DNA of 64,000 bases from Anaerolinea thermophila UNI-1 (GCF_000199675.1 NC_014960.1:186001-250000); one strand, 5' to 3'. Positions 1 to 9,544 are shown, counted from the stretch's first letter. Numbers and translations: made by a program. Notes: generated by a model not told the origin, from the letters alone.

Positions 1-61
1 GCCGGGTGAAGGATTGCCGGCAGGAATTGCAGTACAATCCAGTGGATAGGGAGGTGAATGG

Positions 62-538
62 ATGAATCTTTCCGCAATTCTGGTTTCGCAGTTCCTGGCA
101 GGGCTGGAGATGCTCAAACAAACCATCACCCTGTGCCCGGAGGACCTCTGGAACGCTCCGCAGGACAAAAACCCCTTCTGGCAGGTGACTTACCATGCGC
201 TGTACTTCGTCCACGAGTACCTGGCAGAGTCGCCGGAGACCTTTGTGCCCTGGGAGAAGCACCGCGAGGTGTACGACTTTGACGAGACGCAGACCTTCGA
301 GCCGTACGATCAAGCCGCCCTGCTGGAGTACCTGGCGTTTCTGGAAAACCATGTGCGCGAACGCCTGCCGCAACTGCGCCTGGACGAGGTGGAGGGGCAC
401 GGCAGTCGTTCCATGCTGACGGCGGAACTGCAAATTTACTCCCTGCGCCACCTGATGGTGCATACCGGCGAACTGATGGAGCGCCTGGGCGCGCGTACCG
501 GGGCAAACATTGACTGGGTGGGCTGGGTGCACGATTAA
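62..538 (+). CDS. DinB family protein
   Basis: The 158-residue product has the DinB/YfiT four-helix layout. The likely metal-binding histidines are H45 (TYHALYF), H130 and H134 (LRHLMVHTGEL), the usual three-His pattern. Members are cytoplasmic and act as metal-dependent thiol or glutathione-type transferases or damage-inducible proteins; the substrate here cannot be told. GGGAGGTG at 49-56 sits 5 nt before ATG 62; an ATG at 58 is too close to it. The 3' end overlaps the convergent methyltransferase by 4 bp. Confidence 0.8.
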   Translation: MNLSAILVSQFLAGLEMLKQTITLCPEDLWNAPQDKNPFWQVTYHALYFVHEYLAESPETFVPWEKHREVYDFDETQTFEPYDQAALLEYLAFLENHVRERLPQLRLDEVEGHGSRSMLTAELQIYSLRHLMVHTGELMERLGARTGANIDWVGWVHD

Positions 539-1119
539 GCGGCAGAGGGGGAGGCGGGCTTCTCTACCACCACCCACACGTTGAACGTGCCGGCAATCAC
601 GCTCACCTGCGCCTGAGGCTCATCAAACAGCGCGGCGATGTCTGGCGGGGCAAGGAAGTGACTGCGCATCAGGGCAAGTTTTTCGGCAAGGGCGATAAGT
701 TTGACGGCAAAACGGCGCAGGTCCGGCTCTTCGATGATTAACCGTCCGCCGGGTTGAAGCAGGCGCCACAATTCGCGCGCCGTGGCGCGCTGATCGCAGA
801 CGTGATGCAGGGCATCGACCATGATGATGCGGGCAAAGGCGTGATCGGGAAAGGGCAGGCGCTCGGTGTGGGAGCATACCGGGCACAGTCCGTTTTTCTG
901 GCGGGCTTGCGCCAGCATGCGGCAGGACAGGTCGGCAACCACGACGAGGCGCGCCTGATCGCGCAGGAACTGCGAGACTCTGCCGGTGCCGCCGCCGGCA
1001 TCCAGCAGAGCGCCATCCACCGGCAGGTGGAGGTGGGCGAGCAGGTCTTCCGGCGGGCGGGGGTGGATGAAGCGTTCGTAAAAGGGGGCGAGCAGGTCGA
1101 AATGGTCGAAAGCGGGCAT
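535..1119 (-). CDS. Class I SAM-dependent methyltransferase
   Basis: The 194-residue protein has the Rossmann SAM-binding motif I (LLDAGGGTGRVS, near residues 38-49), an acidic end to beta-2 (VVVADLS) and a late motif (LLQPGGRLIIEEPDL). It resembles small UbiE/Methyltransf_11 enzymes. The CxxC in GLCPVCSH around residues 78-81 is uncommon for the family but may be incidental. The substrate is unknown. ATG 1119 follows a purine-rich AAAGGAAA. It is divergent from pdxS, so the 1120-1259 gap holds both start regions. Confidence 0.8.
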   Translation of the reverse strand: MPAFDHFDLLAPFYERFIHPRPPEDLLAHLHLPVDGALLDAGGGTGRVSQFLRDQARLVVVADLSCRMLAQARQKNGLCPVCSHTERLPFPDHAFARIIMVDALHHVCDQRATARELWRLLQPGGRLIIEEPDLRRFAVKLIALAEKLALMRSHFLAPPDIAALFDEPQAQVSVIAGTFNVWVVVEKPASPSAA

Positions 1120-1185
1120 GGGAATTTCCTTTCAGGTTGATTGTAATGGATTTTTAAGGAATGGATGAGCGTTGCACAATGCAGG

Positions 1186-1213
1186 TTGACGCTTGGGATG
1201 GGCGTGGTAGAAT
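1186..1213 (+). promoter_or_regulatory. Predicted sigma-70 promoter of pdxST
   Basis: TTGACG (1186-1191), a 16-bp spacer and TAGAAT (1208-1213) lie about 46 bp before the pdxS start. Each hexamer matches the consensus at five of six bases. Confidence 0.65.
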
Positions 1214-1259
1214 CAAAATGAACCTTGAAGGTGTTAATTAGATGAGGAGGACGATGCAC

Positions 1260-2150
1260 ATGGAAGAGAATATTACTGGATCCTTTGCGGTAAAGAAGGG
1301 TCTGGCGCAGATGCTGAAAGGCGGAGTCATCATGGATGTGGTGACGCCGGAGCATGCCCGCATTGCCGAGGATGCCGGCGCGGTGGCGGTGATGGCGCTG
1401 GAGCGCGTGCCTGCCGATATTCGCGCACACGGTGGTGTTGCCCGCATGAGCGACCCCGAACTGATTCTTAAAATCATGGATGCGGTCAGCATTCCGGTGA
1501 TGGCGAAGTGCCGCATCGGGCATTTTGTCGAAGCCCAAATTCTGGAAGCCATTGGGGTGGATTACATTGACGAATCCGAAGTGCTCACCCCGGCGGATGA
1601 GGAACACCACATTTACAAGCATGCCTTCAAAGTGCCTTTTGTGTGCGGGGCGCGCAATCTGGGCGAAGCCCTGCGGCGCATCGGCGAAGGCGCGGCGATG
1701 ATTCGTACCAAGGGCGAAGCCGGCACCGGCGATGTGGTCGAAGCGGTGCGCCATGCCCGCGCGGTGATGGGCGAAATCCGCCGCCTGCAGAACCTGCCCG
1801 ATGAAGAAGTGATGGCGTTTGCCAAGGAAATCGGCGCGCCGTATGAACTGGTGCTGGAAACCCGCAAACTGGGGCGCTTACCGGTGGTCAACTTTGCCGC
1901 GGGCGGTATTGCCACCCCCGCCGATGCCGCGCTGATGATGCAGTTGGGCATGGACGGCGTCTTTGTGGGTTCGGGTATCTTCAAATCGGGCGATCCTGCC
2001 AAGCGCGCCGCCGCCATTGTCAAAGCCGTCACCCACTACAACGACCCGAAGATTCTGGCGGAAGTCAGCCGCAACCTCGGCGAGCCGATGGTTGGACGGC
2101 AAATCTCTGCCATTCCGGAAAGCGAATTGATTGCCGGGAGAGGATGGTAG
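1260..2150 (+). CDS. pdxS: Pyridoxal 5'-phosphate synthase, lyase subunit PdxS
   Basis: PdxS makes PLP from ribose 5-phosphate, glyceraldehyde 3-phosphate and ammonia in the DXP-independent route, as a dodecamer decorated by PdxT. The 296-residue (beta/alpha)8 protein shows the family signatures: AVMALERVPADIRAHGG, PVMAKCRIGHFVEAQ with the Schiff-base lysine, and the phosphate-binding GVFVGSGIF. Three in-frame ATGs exist (1242, 1254, 1260). GAGGAGG at 1244-1250 gives a 9-nt spacing only to 1260, so that start is chosen. pdxT follows 10 bp downstream in the same operon. Confidence 0.97.
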   Translation: MEENITGSFAVKKGLAQMLKGGVIMDVVTPEHARIAEDAGAVAVMALERVPADIRAHGGVARMSDPELILKIMDAVSIPVMAKCRIGHFVEAQILEAIGVDYIDESEVLTPADEEHHIYKHAFKVPFVCGARNLGEALRRIGEGAAMIRTKGEAGTGDVVEAVRHARAVMGEIRRLQNLPDEEVMAFAKEIGAPYELVLETRKLGRLPVVNFAAGGIATPADAALMMQLGMDGVFVGSGIFKSGDPAKRAAAIVKAVTHYNDPKILAEVSRNLGEPMVGRQISAIPESELIAGRGW

Positions 2151-2160
2151 TCATTACCCT

Positions 2161-2736
2161 ATGAAACTGGGAGTTCTGGCATTACAGGGCGATTTCATCG
2201 AACATCAGACGATGCTGGAACGGTTGGGCGTTGAAGTTCAGCAGGTGCGCCTGCCGTCTCATCTGGAAGGGCTGGCGGGGTTGATAATCCCGGGCGGCGA
2301 GTCCACCACCATCGGCAAACTGGCGGTAGATTTTGGCTTGCTGGAGCCTCTGCGCGAGTTCGGACGCCAGCGCGCCATCTGGGGTACCTGCGCGGGAGCC
2401 ATTTTCCTCTCCAAAGACGTGGGACGCCCTCAGCCGCTTCTGGAGTTGATGGATATCACCGTCCAGCGCAATGCGTTTGGACGTCAGGTGGATAGTTTCG
2501 AGACCGATCTGGACGTCAGTTTTATGGGGAAAGAGTACAACGGCAGACCCTTCCATGCGGTGTTCATCCGCGCGCCCATCATCGAAAAGGTGTACGGCAA
2601 CGCGCGGGCGCTGATCACCCTGGGAGATGGGCGTATCGTTGCCGCTCAGCAGGGCAAACTGCTGGCAACCTCTTTCCACCCTGAACTGACCGGAGACGAC
2701 CGCTTCCACCGTTATTTTGTGGAGTTAGCACGGTAA
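2161..2736 (+). CDS. pdxT: Pyridoxal 5'-phosphate synthase, glutaminase subunit PdxT
   Basis: This class I glutamine amidotransferase feeds ammonia to PdxS. The 191-residue protein begins MKLGVLALQGDF and carries the GGESTTIG loop, the nucleophile in WGTCAGAI and the catalytic His-Glu in SFHPELTGD. An in-frame TTG at 2131 would add ten residues inside pdxS and is not used. No separate promoter is seen, so it is cotranscribed with pdxS. Confidence 0.96.
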   Translation: MKLGVLALQGDFIEHQTMLERLGVEVQQVRLPSHLEGLAGLIIPGGESTTIGKLAVDFGLLEPLREFGRQRAIWGTCAGAIFLSKDVGRPQPLLELMDITVQRNAFGRQVDSFETDLDVSFMGKEYNGRPFHAVFIRAPIIEKVYGNARALITLGDGRIVAAQQGKLLATSFHPELTGDDRFHRYFVELAR

Positions 2737-2807
2737 GCATTCGTTCGTTTGCCTGGCACGACCTGATTACCCTTTTCCGGTACCGGCGGCAGTTCCTGTA
2801 CACGGAT

Positions 2808-3674
2808 ATGGGGCTATTGCTCACGCGCGGCGGGGTGCTGGCGCCGCTTTCGGTGCTGGCATCGCTCGACCCTCTGCGCGGCTCGTTTACGGCGGTGTGT
2901 CCTTCCCAAAAGGGTTTTCCCTCGTTGATCGGGCGCATGGTCTATACCCCGGGAGAGCGCTCGGCGCATCTGGCGTTCCTTCTGCCGGTCAGCGGGGTGG
3001 AACACCCCGGTCTGCCGGCGTTGATGGAAAGCCTGGCGGCCACGGCGGGGGCGTGGGGGGCGCTCAACCTGCTGGCAGAGGTGGAAGAAACTCAGCCGGC
3101 GCTGGAAGCCTTCCGGCGCAGTGGCTTTGCCGTGTACGGCTGGCAGTCCATCTGGAAGTTCGACTCTCCCCCGGCTTCGCGCCGCTCGGGCGAGTGGCGA
3201 CCGCCATTGCCCACCGAGGAAAATGCCGTGCGCAGTTTGTATCAACTGCTGGTGCCGCCGCTGGTGCAAGCCGCCGAGCCTTTTGCCGGGCATACCGGCG
3301 AGCGCCTGGTGTACCGGCAGGGCGGGGAGATTCTGGCGTATGCCGATTTGCTCTACGGACCCGAAGGGGTGTTCATTCAGCCGCTTTTGCACCCCGGCTT
3401 GAAGCAACCCGAAGAAGCTCTGCAAGCCCTGCTGGGATGCTTTATCAGTTTGCCTGCCCGACCGGTGTACGTGGCGGCGCGCTCCTATCAAGCCTGGTTG
3501 GAGCCGGTGCTCAACCGCCTGGGCGGGTATGTTTCGCCGCGGCAAGCCCTGCTGGTGCGCCATCTGGTCGCCACGGCGCGGGTGGGCGTGCTGGCGCGGC
3601 AGATTGCCGGAGAATCGTTCAATCATGAGGCAACGGTGCCCATGATCCAGAGTTCGACCATTTACAAAAATTGA
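2808..3674 (+). CDS. GNAT-like acetyltransferase family protein
   Basis: The 288-residue protein looks like two tandem GNAT-fold halves. Evidence includes LAFLLPVSGVEHPGLPALMESLAATAGAWGALNLLAEVEE, interrupted here only for description, and FRRSGFAVYGWQSIW, typical of the acetyl-CoA-binding arm and the beta-6/7 end. I see no clear Q/RxxGxG/A motif, so activity is uncertain. The frame stays open upstream to about 2703 and encodes convincing protein (RSFAWHDLITLF), but it has no ATG, GTG or TTG. The true start may be a rare codon such as ATT 2739, or the ATG at 2808. The R3H ATPase follows 4 bp downstream. Confidence 0.55.
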   Translation: MGLLLTRGGVLAPLSVLASLDPLRGSFTAVCPSQKGFPSLIGRMVYTPGERSAHLAFLLPVSGVEHPGLPALMESLAATAGAWGALNLLAEVEETQPALEAFRRSGFAVYGWQSIWKFDSPPASRRSGEWRPPLPTEENAVRSLYQLLVPPLVQAAEPFAGHTGERLVYRQGGEILAYADLLYGPEGVFIQPLLHPGLKQPEEALQALLGCFISLPARPVYVAARSYQAWLEPVLNRLGGYVSPRQALLVRHLVATARVGVLARQIAGESFNHEATVPMIQSSTIYKN

Positions 3675-3678
3675 GTGT

Positions 3679-5295
3679 ATGACGCAAAGAAGAATAACTG
3701 ACGATTTACACGTTTTGATGGGCGTTTTACCGCCGCGGATTGCCGAGGCGGTGCAAAACGCCAATAACAGCGATCAACTGCTTGAGATTGTCATGGACCT
3801 GGGGCGCAAACCGGTGGCGCGCTTCACCACCGGCGATCTGGTCTTGCTGGAAGAAGAAGTGACCCACGAAGACCTGGACTTCACCGTCTCGCGCATCGGC
3901 GAGTTTGACGCCGACAACCGCGCCGGGCTGGAGCGCACCCTGCATCGCATCTCCGCCATCCGCAACCGGCGCGGGCACATTGTCGGCTTGACCTGCCGCG
4001 TGGGGCGGGCGGTGTACGGGACGATTGACATCATTCAGGACCTCATCGAATCGGGCAAGAGTGTGCTGATTCTGGGGCGCCCCGGCATTGGCAAGACCAC
4101 CATGCTGCGCGAGGCGGCGCGTATTCTGGCAGAAAAGAAGCGCGTGGTTATTGTGGATACTTCCAACGAAATTGGCGGTGACGGCGATGTGCCTCATCCT
4201 GCGGTGGGAGCGGCACGGCGCATGCAGGTGCCCAAGCCCTCTCTCCAGCACGAGGTGATGATTGAAGCGGTGGAAAACCACAACCCGGAAGTCATCGTCA
4301 TTGACGAAATCGGGCGCGAGTTGGAAGCCGCCGCGGCGCGCACCATTGCCGAGCGCGGCGTGCAGTTGATTGGCACAGCCCACGGGCGCACGCTGGAAAA
4401 CCTTTTGCTCAACCCCACCCTGTCCGACCTGGTGGGCGGGATTGAGGCGGTGACGCTTTCCGATGAAGAAGCCCGCCGCCGCGGTACGCAAAAGACGGTG
4501 CTGGAGCGCCGCGCGCCGCCCACGTTCGACGTGCTGATTGAGATTCAGGAACGCGACCGCCTTGCCATTCATCCCGATGTGGCGGCGGCAGTGGATGCGC
4601 TGGTGCGCAACAACCCGCTTCCGCCGGAGATTCGCTACCGCGATGCCGAGGGCAATATCCATGTGGAAAAACCGCCCGCTCAACCAGCGGCGCGCAACGG
4701 CTACGGCGCTATGCAGGCTGGCTTCCGCCGCCTGATGAGCGAGCCGGCAGGCGGGCGCGCCTCCGAGACCGCTTACTCCCACCGTGAAGAAATGGAAAGC
4801 GAGCCGCGCTCCATGCGCACCGAGCGCCTTCAGCCCATTCGCATTTATCCCTATGGGGTCGCCCGCAACCGCCTTCAGCAGGGCGCCAAGCGGCTGGGTG
4901 TACCGGCGCTGATTGTGCGCGAACTGGCAGAAGCCGATGTGCTCATCACCCTGCGGGCGTATTACCGCAGTCGTCAGCAGACCATTCTGGAAGCTGAACA
5001 GCGCGGGATGCCCATTTACGTCCTGCGTGCCAACACCAACACGCAGATTGAGCAGTTGCTGGCAGAGTTGTTCAACCTGAGCATGCAACCCGAGGATGGC
5101 GAGGACCTGGAAGCCACCATCGCGCAGACCCAAGCCGCCATTCAAATGGTGATGAACGGCGAGCGCTACGTGGATTTGGCGCCTGCCTCGGCAGCCATCC
5201 GCCGCATGCAGCATGAGATGGCGCGCCAGTATCAACTGACCTCGCACTCGTACGGCAAAGAACCCAACCGGCGGGTGAGGATTTATCGTGAGTAA
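3679..5295 (+). CDS. AAA ATPase with C-terminal R3H domain (Ycf45/SpoIIIAA-like)
   Basis: The 538-residue protein has a RecA/AAA-type ATPase core with Walker A GRPGIGKTT near residue 132 and Walker B VIVIDEIGRE. It is followed by a sensor-like region (GTAHGRTLENLL), a linker of about 90 residues and a C-terminal R3H-type single-strand nucleic-acid-binding region near residues 470-538. The layout matches the Ycf45/SpoIIIAA-like ATPases of cyanobacteria, plastids and Chloroflexota. The cellular role is unknown, presumably nucleic-acid linked. It is coupled to the GNAT-like gene, and an intrinsic terminator follows. Confidence 0.85.
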   Translation: MTQRRITDDLHVLMGVLPPRIAEAVQNANNSDQLLEIVMDLGRKPVARFTTGDLVLLEEEVTHEDLDFTVSRIGEFDADNRAGLERTLHRISAIRNRRGHIVGLTCRVGRAVYGTIDIIQDLIESGKSVLILGRPGIGKTTMLREAARILAEKKRVVIVDTSNEIGGDGDVPHPAVGAARRMQVPKPSLQHEVMIEAVENHNPEVIVIDEIGRELEAAAARTIAERGVQLIGTAHGRTLENLLLNPTLSDLVGGIEAVTLSDEEARRRGTQKTVLERRAPPTFDVLIEIQERDRLAIHPDVAAAVDALVRNNPLPPEIRYRDAEGNIHVEKPPAQPAARNGYGAMQAGFRRLMSEPAGGRASETAYSHREEMESEPRSMRTERLQPIRIYPYGVARNRLQQGAKRLGVPALIVRELAEADVLITLRAYYRSRQQTILEAEQRGMPIYVLRANTNTQIEQLLAELFNLSMQPEDGEDLEATIAQTQAAIQMVMNGERYVDLAPASAAIRRMQHEMARQYQLTSHSYGKEPNRRVRIYRE

Positions 5296-5300
5296 CCTTT

Positions 5301-5333
5301 AAAGGGAGAAGGGCGCGGCGCCTTTCTCCCTTT
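5301..5333 (+). terminator. Intrinsic terminator after the R3H ATPase gene
   Basis: AAAGGGAGAAGGGCGC (5301-5316) pairs almost completely with GCGCCTTTCTCCCTTT (5318-5333), with one G-T wobble. The T content after the stem is modest, so it may be leaky into tmk. Confidence 0.7.
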
Positions 5334-5362
5334 CTCTACCCTGTTCACTTCATCGAGGTGGC

Positions 5363-5980
5363 ATGTTCATCACCTTTGAGGGACCCGAAGGAAGCGGAAA
5401 GACCACTCAGATTCGGCTGTTTGCCGAATTTTTACGCGCGCGGGGGTACGATGTGCTGACTACCCGTGAGCCGGGCGGCACCGAAATCAGCGACCAGATT
5501 CGCGCGGTGCTGGTGAATTTGCGCAATACCGCCATGCATCCGCGCACCGAGATTTTGCTTTTTCAGGCGGCGCGGGCGCAACTGGTGGAACAGGTTATCC
5601 GCCCGGCGTTGAGCCGCGGCACGCTGGTACTTTCCGACCGCTACGCCGACAGTACGCTGGCGTATCAGGGCTATGGACACGGGTATCCGCTGGAAGAACT
5701 GCGCCGGTTAATTGATTTTGCCACCGGCGGGTTGATCCCCGACCTGACCTTCTTACTGGATGTGAACCCGGCGCAGGGCTTGGAGCGCAAACAGCGCGAG
5801 GGGGAATGGAATCGACTGGATGCGTACGACCTGGGGTTTCATCAGCGGGTGCGGGCGGGCTATCTGGAGATGGCGCGAGCCGAGCCGCATCGCTGGGTGG
5901 TGGTGGACGCCACGCAGAGCATTGAGGTCATTCAGAGCGATATCCGCCGTTGCTTTGAGCAGCGGCTGGCTGCCCGTTGA
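5363..5980 (+). CDS. tmk: Thymidylate kinase
   Basis: The enzyme phosphorylates dTMP to dTDP with ATP. The 205-residue protein has the P-loop GPEGSGKTTQ at residues 6-15, REPGGTEI, the DRYADSTLAYQGYG substrate motif and a LID with basic residues (LERKQREGEWNRLD). GAGGTGGC precedes ATG 5363. The last 53 bp overlap the convergent gene on the other strand. Confidence 0.96.
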   Translation: MFITFEGPEGSGKTTQIRLFAEFLRARGYDVLTTREPGGTEISDQIRAVLVNLRNTAMHPRTEILLFQAARAQLVEQVIRPALSRGTLVLSDRYADSTLAYQGYGHGYPLEELRRLIDFATGGLIPDLTFLLDVNPAQGLERKQREGEWNRLDAYDLGFHQRVRAGYLEMARAEPHRWVVVDATQSIEVIQSDIRRCFEQRLAAR

Positions 5981-6734
5981 GCGCCGGCAGGTGGGTGAAA
6001 ATGTGGGTGAAAGGCTGGGCGGTTTCTTCTCCCAGGCGCTGGACAATCTGACGGTGCATTTCGCTGAATGTCAGCACCAGTTCGCGGGTAGAGATGCCGT
6101 ATTTGCGGTCAAACGCCCTTAACCATTCCAGATAACCAAAGAAGATTTCCGGGTTGGCTTTTTCCACAGCATCCATCAGGTAAGAGAGATGAATGAGGAT
6201 GTCCCGGCGGCACAACTCGCGGCGCGCGGCTTGCGCTTCGTCGGGGTAGATGTGACCCGCTACCTGTGTGGCAATGAAATCTATCGTCGGGGATAGCGAA
6301 CGGCAGGCGAAGTGGTTGTAACTGAGCGATGCCCGGGCTGCGTCCAGAAAGACGCTCAGAGCTTGAGACGTCTCCAGGGGGAGCATAGCGCCGGTGTGGC
6401 TGGCAAGGGAATCCAGAACCTGCTCCAGATGGCGGGTGCACATGCCGCGCAGGATAATGGAATGGCGCACCCAGCGGAAGTACTCGGTGAGGTATTCCGG
6501 ACTGCGCAGGCGCACGGCGGTGAGCAGATAATCCAGATGCTGATCCAGGTCCCGCGAAATGTGCACAATTCCCGTTTCCCCATACCGGTCTTCCCAGAAG
6601 GGGTTGCGGTACAGGTCGGCAAAGATGGCTTGTACCAGGGGACGGCGTATGCTTTCCAGGGCACTGCAAAGGCTCTCAATATCCATGTCTTCCACTTCCG
6701 GGGGCAGGGTGGGGAAAAATGCGGGCTGAATCAT
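5928..6734 (-). CDS. Unknown helical protein with internal duplication
   Basis: I do not recognise the family. The 268-residue product is predicted mostly helical, with no signal peptide or membrane segment. Residues about 61-110 and 177-226 align as a repeat. Both begin RD, then HLxYL, then AV, then a P-E pair, then a Y[FL]xW[VL]R block. A low-complexity tail (QPAAAQSNGG) lies within the tmk overlap. Its intact length and the repeat argue that it is a real gene. No strong ribosome site is seen at ATG 6734. It might be a globin-like or scaffold-type sensory domain, but that is a guess. Confidence 0.6.
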   Translation of the reverse strand: MIQPAFFPTLPPEVEDMDIESLCSALESIRRPLVQAIFADLYRNPFWEDRYGETGIVHISRDLDQHLDYLLTAVRLRSPEYLTEYFRWVRHSIILRGMCTRHLEQVLDSLASHTGAMLPLETSQALSVFLDAARASLSYNHFACRSLSPTIDFIATQVAGHIYPDEAQAARRELCRRDILIHLSYLMDAVEKANPEIFFGYLEWLRAFDRKYGISTRELVLTFSEMHRQIVQRLGEETAQPFTHIFTHLPALNGQPAAAQSNGGYRSE

Positions 6735-7003
6735 GGCGGCAACCGGGAAAGGAGTTATCTTTCAGTTATTTTATTGCAATATTTTTCTTCCGTTCGTTGC
6801 AAATTCATTGCAGGCTGGAGGGGGAAACGTTTTCAAAATCTGCCAAATTTAGCGTTTTTGGGGTATACTGTGGCGCAATTGTCTCTCTTAAGGGCATCTT
6901 ACGGGGGTAAACATTGCCGTTTTCATTAAAACAACCCGGTTTTTTATAACCTCTTGATAATCGATTTCTAACTTTCCTGTACAATCAGGATATAGTTGTT
7001 TCT
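6735..7003. other. Divergent intergenic region
   Basis: This gap separates the unknown helical gene (minus) from the GGDEF-EAL gene (plus). It is AT-rich. It has possible -10 boxes TATACT (6864-6869) and TACAAT (6980-6985). TTGATA at 6954-6959 lies 20 bp before the latter, which is too far for a standard promoter. No gene is visible. Confidence 0.4.
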
Positions 7004-9411
7004 ATGAAGAAAGCGCGGGCGTCTTTGAAGTGGCAGACCGTTTTGCTGGTGGTGGTGACCTCGGTGGCGATCATCTCCGGCTTAATTCTGGCGAGCCTGT
7101 TGCTTTTTCAGCAAAGTTATCTGAATCTTGAACAACAAGCCGTGCGCCAGCAAACCCACCTGGTGGTTTCTCTCATCCAGAAAGAACAGGAAAAACTGGA
7201 ACGTTTTGTGCAGGACTGGGGTCCCTGGGATGATACCTATTGGTTTGCGCAGAATCAAAACCCCGATTACGTTAAGGATAATCTTACCGAAACCACCTTT
7301 GCTTCTCAGGGCTTTAATCTCTTCCTGGTGGTGGATAAAGAAAAGCGGGTAGTGTTTTACCGCCAGTATCATCTGGAGCGCGGGGAGTGGGTGAATTACC
7401 CCTCGGTGGGTTTCCTGGAAGAAATTCTTCGCCATCCTTACCTCTCTGAGAGAGCCGAAAACGTGGCTCCTCTGGAAGGCGTGTTGTCTACGGGGGATGG
7501 TTTGTGGTTGATTGCGGGGTACCCTATCTTGCGCAACGACTTCAGCGGTCCGCGCGCCGGTACCCTGGTGGTCGCGCGGCAGTTGACCGAGTCTTTTCGG
7601 GAGAGGCTTGCCGCACAAAGCGGCTTGCAGGTGGAGTTTGAAAAAATACCCGCTGGCGAGGAAACAACCTGGGAGGGGGTGGTTTCGCCTGTGAAAGTGC
7701 AGAGGCTGGATGCGGAGTGGGTACGCGGCTCGGTAGTCTTTCGCGACCTTTATCTGCGCCCGGCTTTCCGCGTTTCTGTTCGGGTAGAGCGTGCCATCTA
7801 TCATCAGGGGCAGGAGGTGATTTCGTTTTTTGTAGTCACTCTGATGCTCTCTGGCGCGGTGTATGGATTGGTGGTCTCACGGGGGGTACAGGCGCTGGCA
7901 ATCCATCCGCTGGTTAAACTGGTGGAGCGTTTACAGCACATCCGCGAGACCGAGGATCTTTCTCTGCGCATGCCGGAAGAGGGACATAACGAGATTGCCC
8001 TGCTGGCGCAACACATCAACGCCACGCTGGAAGCCCTGGAACGTTCGGCAGAACGCATCCGCAAGGACCAGGATCGTCTGAACCATCAAGCCCGCCATGA
8101 TGCTCTGACGGGCTTCCCCAACCGTTTGTATTTCTTTGAGCGCCTTCAGCAGGCGGTTCAGCGTGTGCAGCACACTCCGGATTTGCGCCCTGCCCTCATT
8201 TTCATTGACCTGGACGGCTTCAAGATGGTCAACGATACCTACGACCATGCGATGGGAGACCGGGTGTTGCGCATCTTTGCCGAGCGCTTGAAGCGTTCCC
8301 TGCGGGGGAGCGATTTCATTGCCCGGCTGGGGGGCGATGAGTTTGCCATTCTGCTGGAGGATACCGTTTCGCTGGACGAGGCAGTGCGCGTCGCCGAACG
8401 TCTGATTCAGATTACCCGTCAGCCGTTTGACCTGGATGGAAGGCAGGTGTTCCTCTCGATGAGCGCAGGGATTGCCCAGGTGTTGCCCAATCAGCGTGGG
8501 GAGGAGATTTTGCGCAATGCCGATATGGCCATGTACGCCGCCAAGGGCAAGGGCAAGTCGCGGGTGATGGTGTTTGATGAGGAAATGCACCAGCAACTGC
8601 GCGATCAACTGGAACTGGCAAACGATTTGCGCGTGGCGCTGGAAGAGGATCAGTTTACCCTGTACTATCAGCCGGTGGTGCGCCTGCCGGACGGCTGGAT
8701 TACCGGGGTGGAGGCGCTGTTGCGCTGGAAGCATCCCCGTCGAGGGGTGCTCTTGCCCTCTGTCTTTCTGCCGGTGGCGCAGGCGCACGGTCTCATGCCT
8801 TTGGTGGACCGCCTGGTGGTGGAAAAAGCCCTTGCCCAACTGCGCGCCTGGAATGAACAGGGTCTACCGGCGGTGCGTCTGGCGCTGAATTTCAGCGCGC
8901 TCTCTTTACAGGAAACGAGTTTTACCGAATGGCTGGAAGCGATGCTGAGGAATATCGCATTCCTGCTCAGCGTCTGGAAGTGGAAGTGCTGGAGACCGAG
9001 ATGGCATCGAATTTCAGTCATTTCATGCAGTCGCTGGAGCGGTTGAAGCGTCTGGGGGTGCATTTGTGCATTGATGATTTTGGCACGGGCTATTCCACCT
9101 TGTGGGCGCTGAAACAAATGCCAATGGACACGCTGAAAATCGATCGCGGTTTCGTGCAGGGCTTGCCTCACGATCAGGACAATGCCGCCATTGTGCAGGC
9201 GATGATTGTGGCTGCCCACACTCTGGACATGGAAGTCATTGCAGAAGGGGTGGAACGGGGAGAAGAATACCGCTTTCTGGTGGAGCATGGCTGTGACCGG
9301 GCGCAGGGCTTCCTCTTTGCTCACCCCCAATCGGCGGAGCATACGGCGAAGGTGCTCAAACTGGGTCGGCTGGTGCGTTTCCCGCTGGGGGAATTTGCCC
9401 GAAAAGTCTGA
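7004..9411 (+). pseudogene. CHASE4-HAMP-GGDEF-EAL signalling protein, split by a one-base frameshift
   Basis: Residues 12-35 form a membrane segment, about 40-265 a periplasmic CHASE4-like sensor, about 272-294 a second segment, then HAMP. A diguanylate cyclase domain follows (DLDGFKMVND, RLGGDEFAILLED near 443). A c-di-GMP phosphodiesterase domain starts with EALLRW near 570 and ALNFSA. The frame then breaks. The first frame runs to 9046 in nonsense, while a second frame covering 8929-9411 carries LEVEVLETE, IDDFGTGYSTL, DTLKIDRGFV, VIAEGVE and QGFLFAHP. One G missing after 8947 (CTG-AGG in place of CTG-GAG-GAA) accounts for the break and would restore an 802-residue protein. All GGDEF and EAL active-site residues are present across the two pieces, so this is a very recent mutation or a sequencing error. 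Confidence 0.85.
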
Positions 9412-9428
9412 AAAGAACAAAATTTCCA

Positions 9429-9456
9429 TTGACAGAAGGGCGCGCCTGCGTATAAT
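9429..9456 (+). promoter_or_regulatory. rrn promoter P1
   Basis: TTGACA (9429-9434), a 16-bp spacer and TATAAT (9451-9456): both hexamers are perfect consensus. It lies about 365 bp before the 16S start. Confidence 0.8.
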
Positions 9457-9544
9457 TCAAAACCGCGCTGGCGCATAAAGCCTGTGCGCCCAGGCGAAAA
9501 ACAGCACGTTGAAAAAATCACCAAGGCAAATTCGGGAAAATCTC

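Noticed and set aside
3727..5247. 506-codon open frame opposite the R3H ATPase gene
   Set aside because: It mirrors codon structure of the plus-strand gene, is His/Arg/Gly-rich and matches no family.
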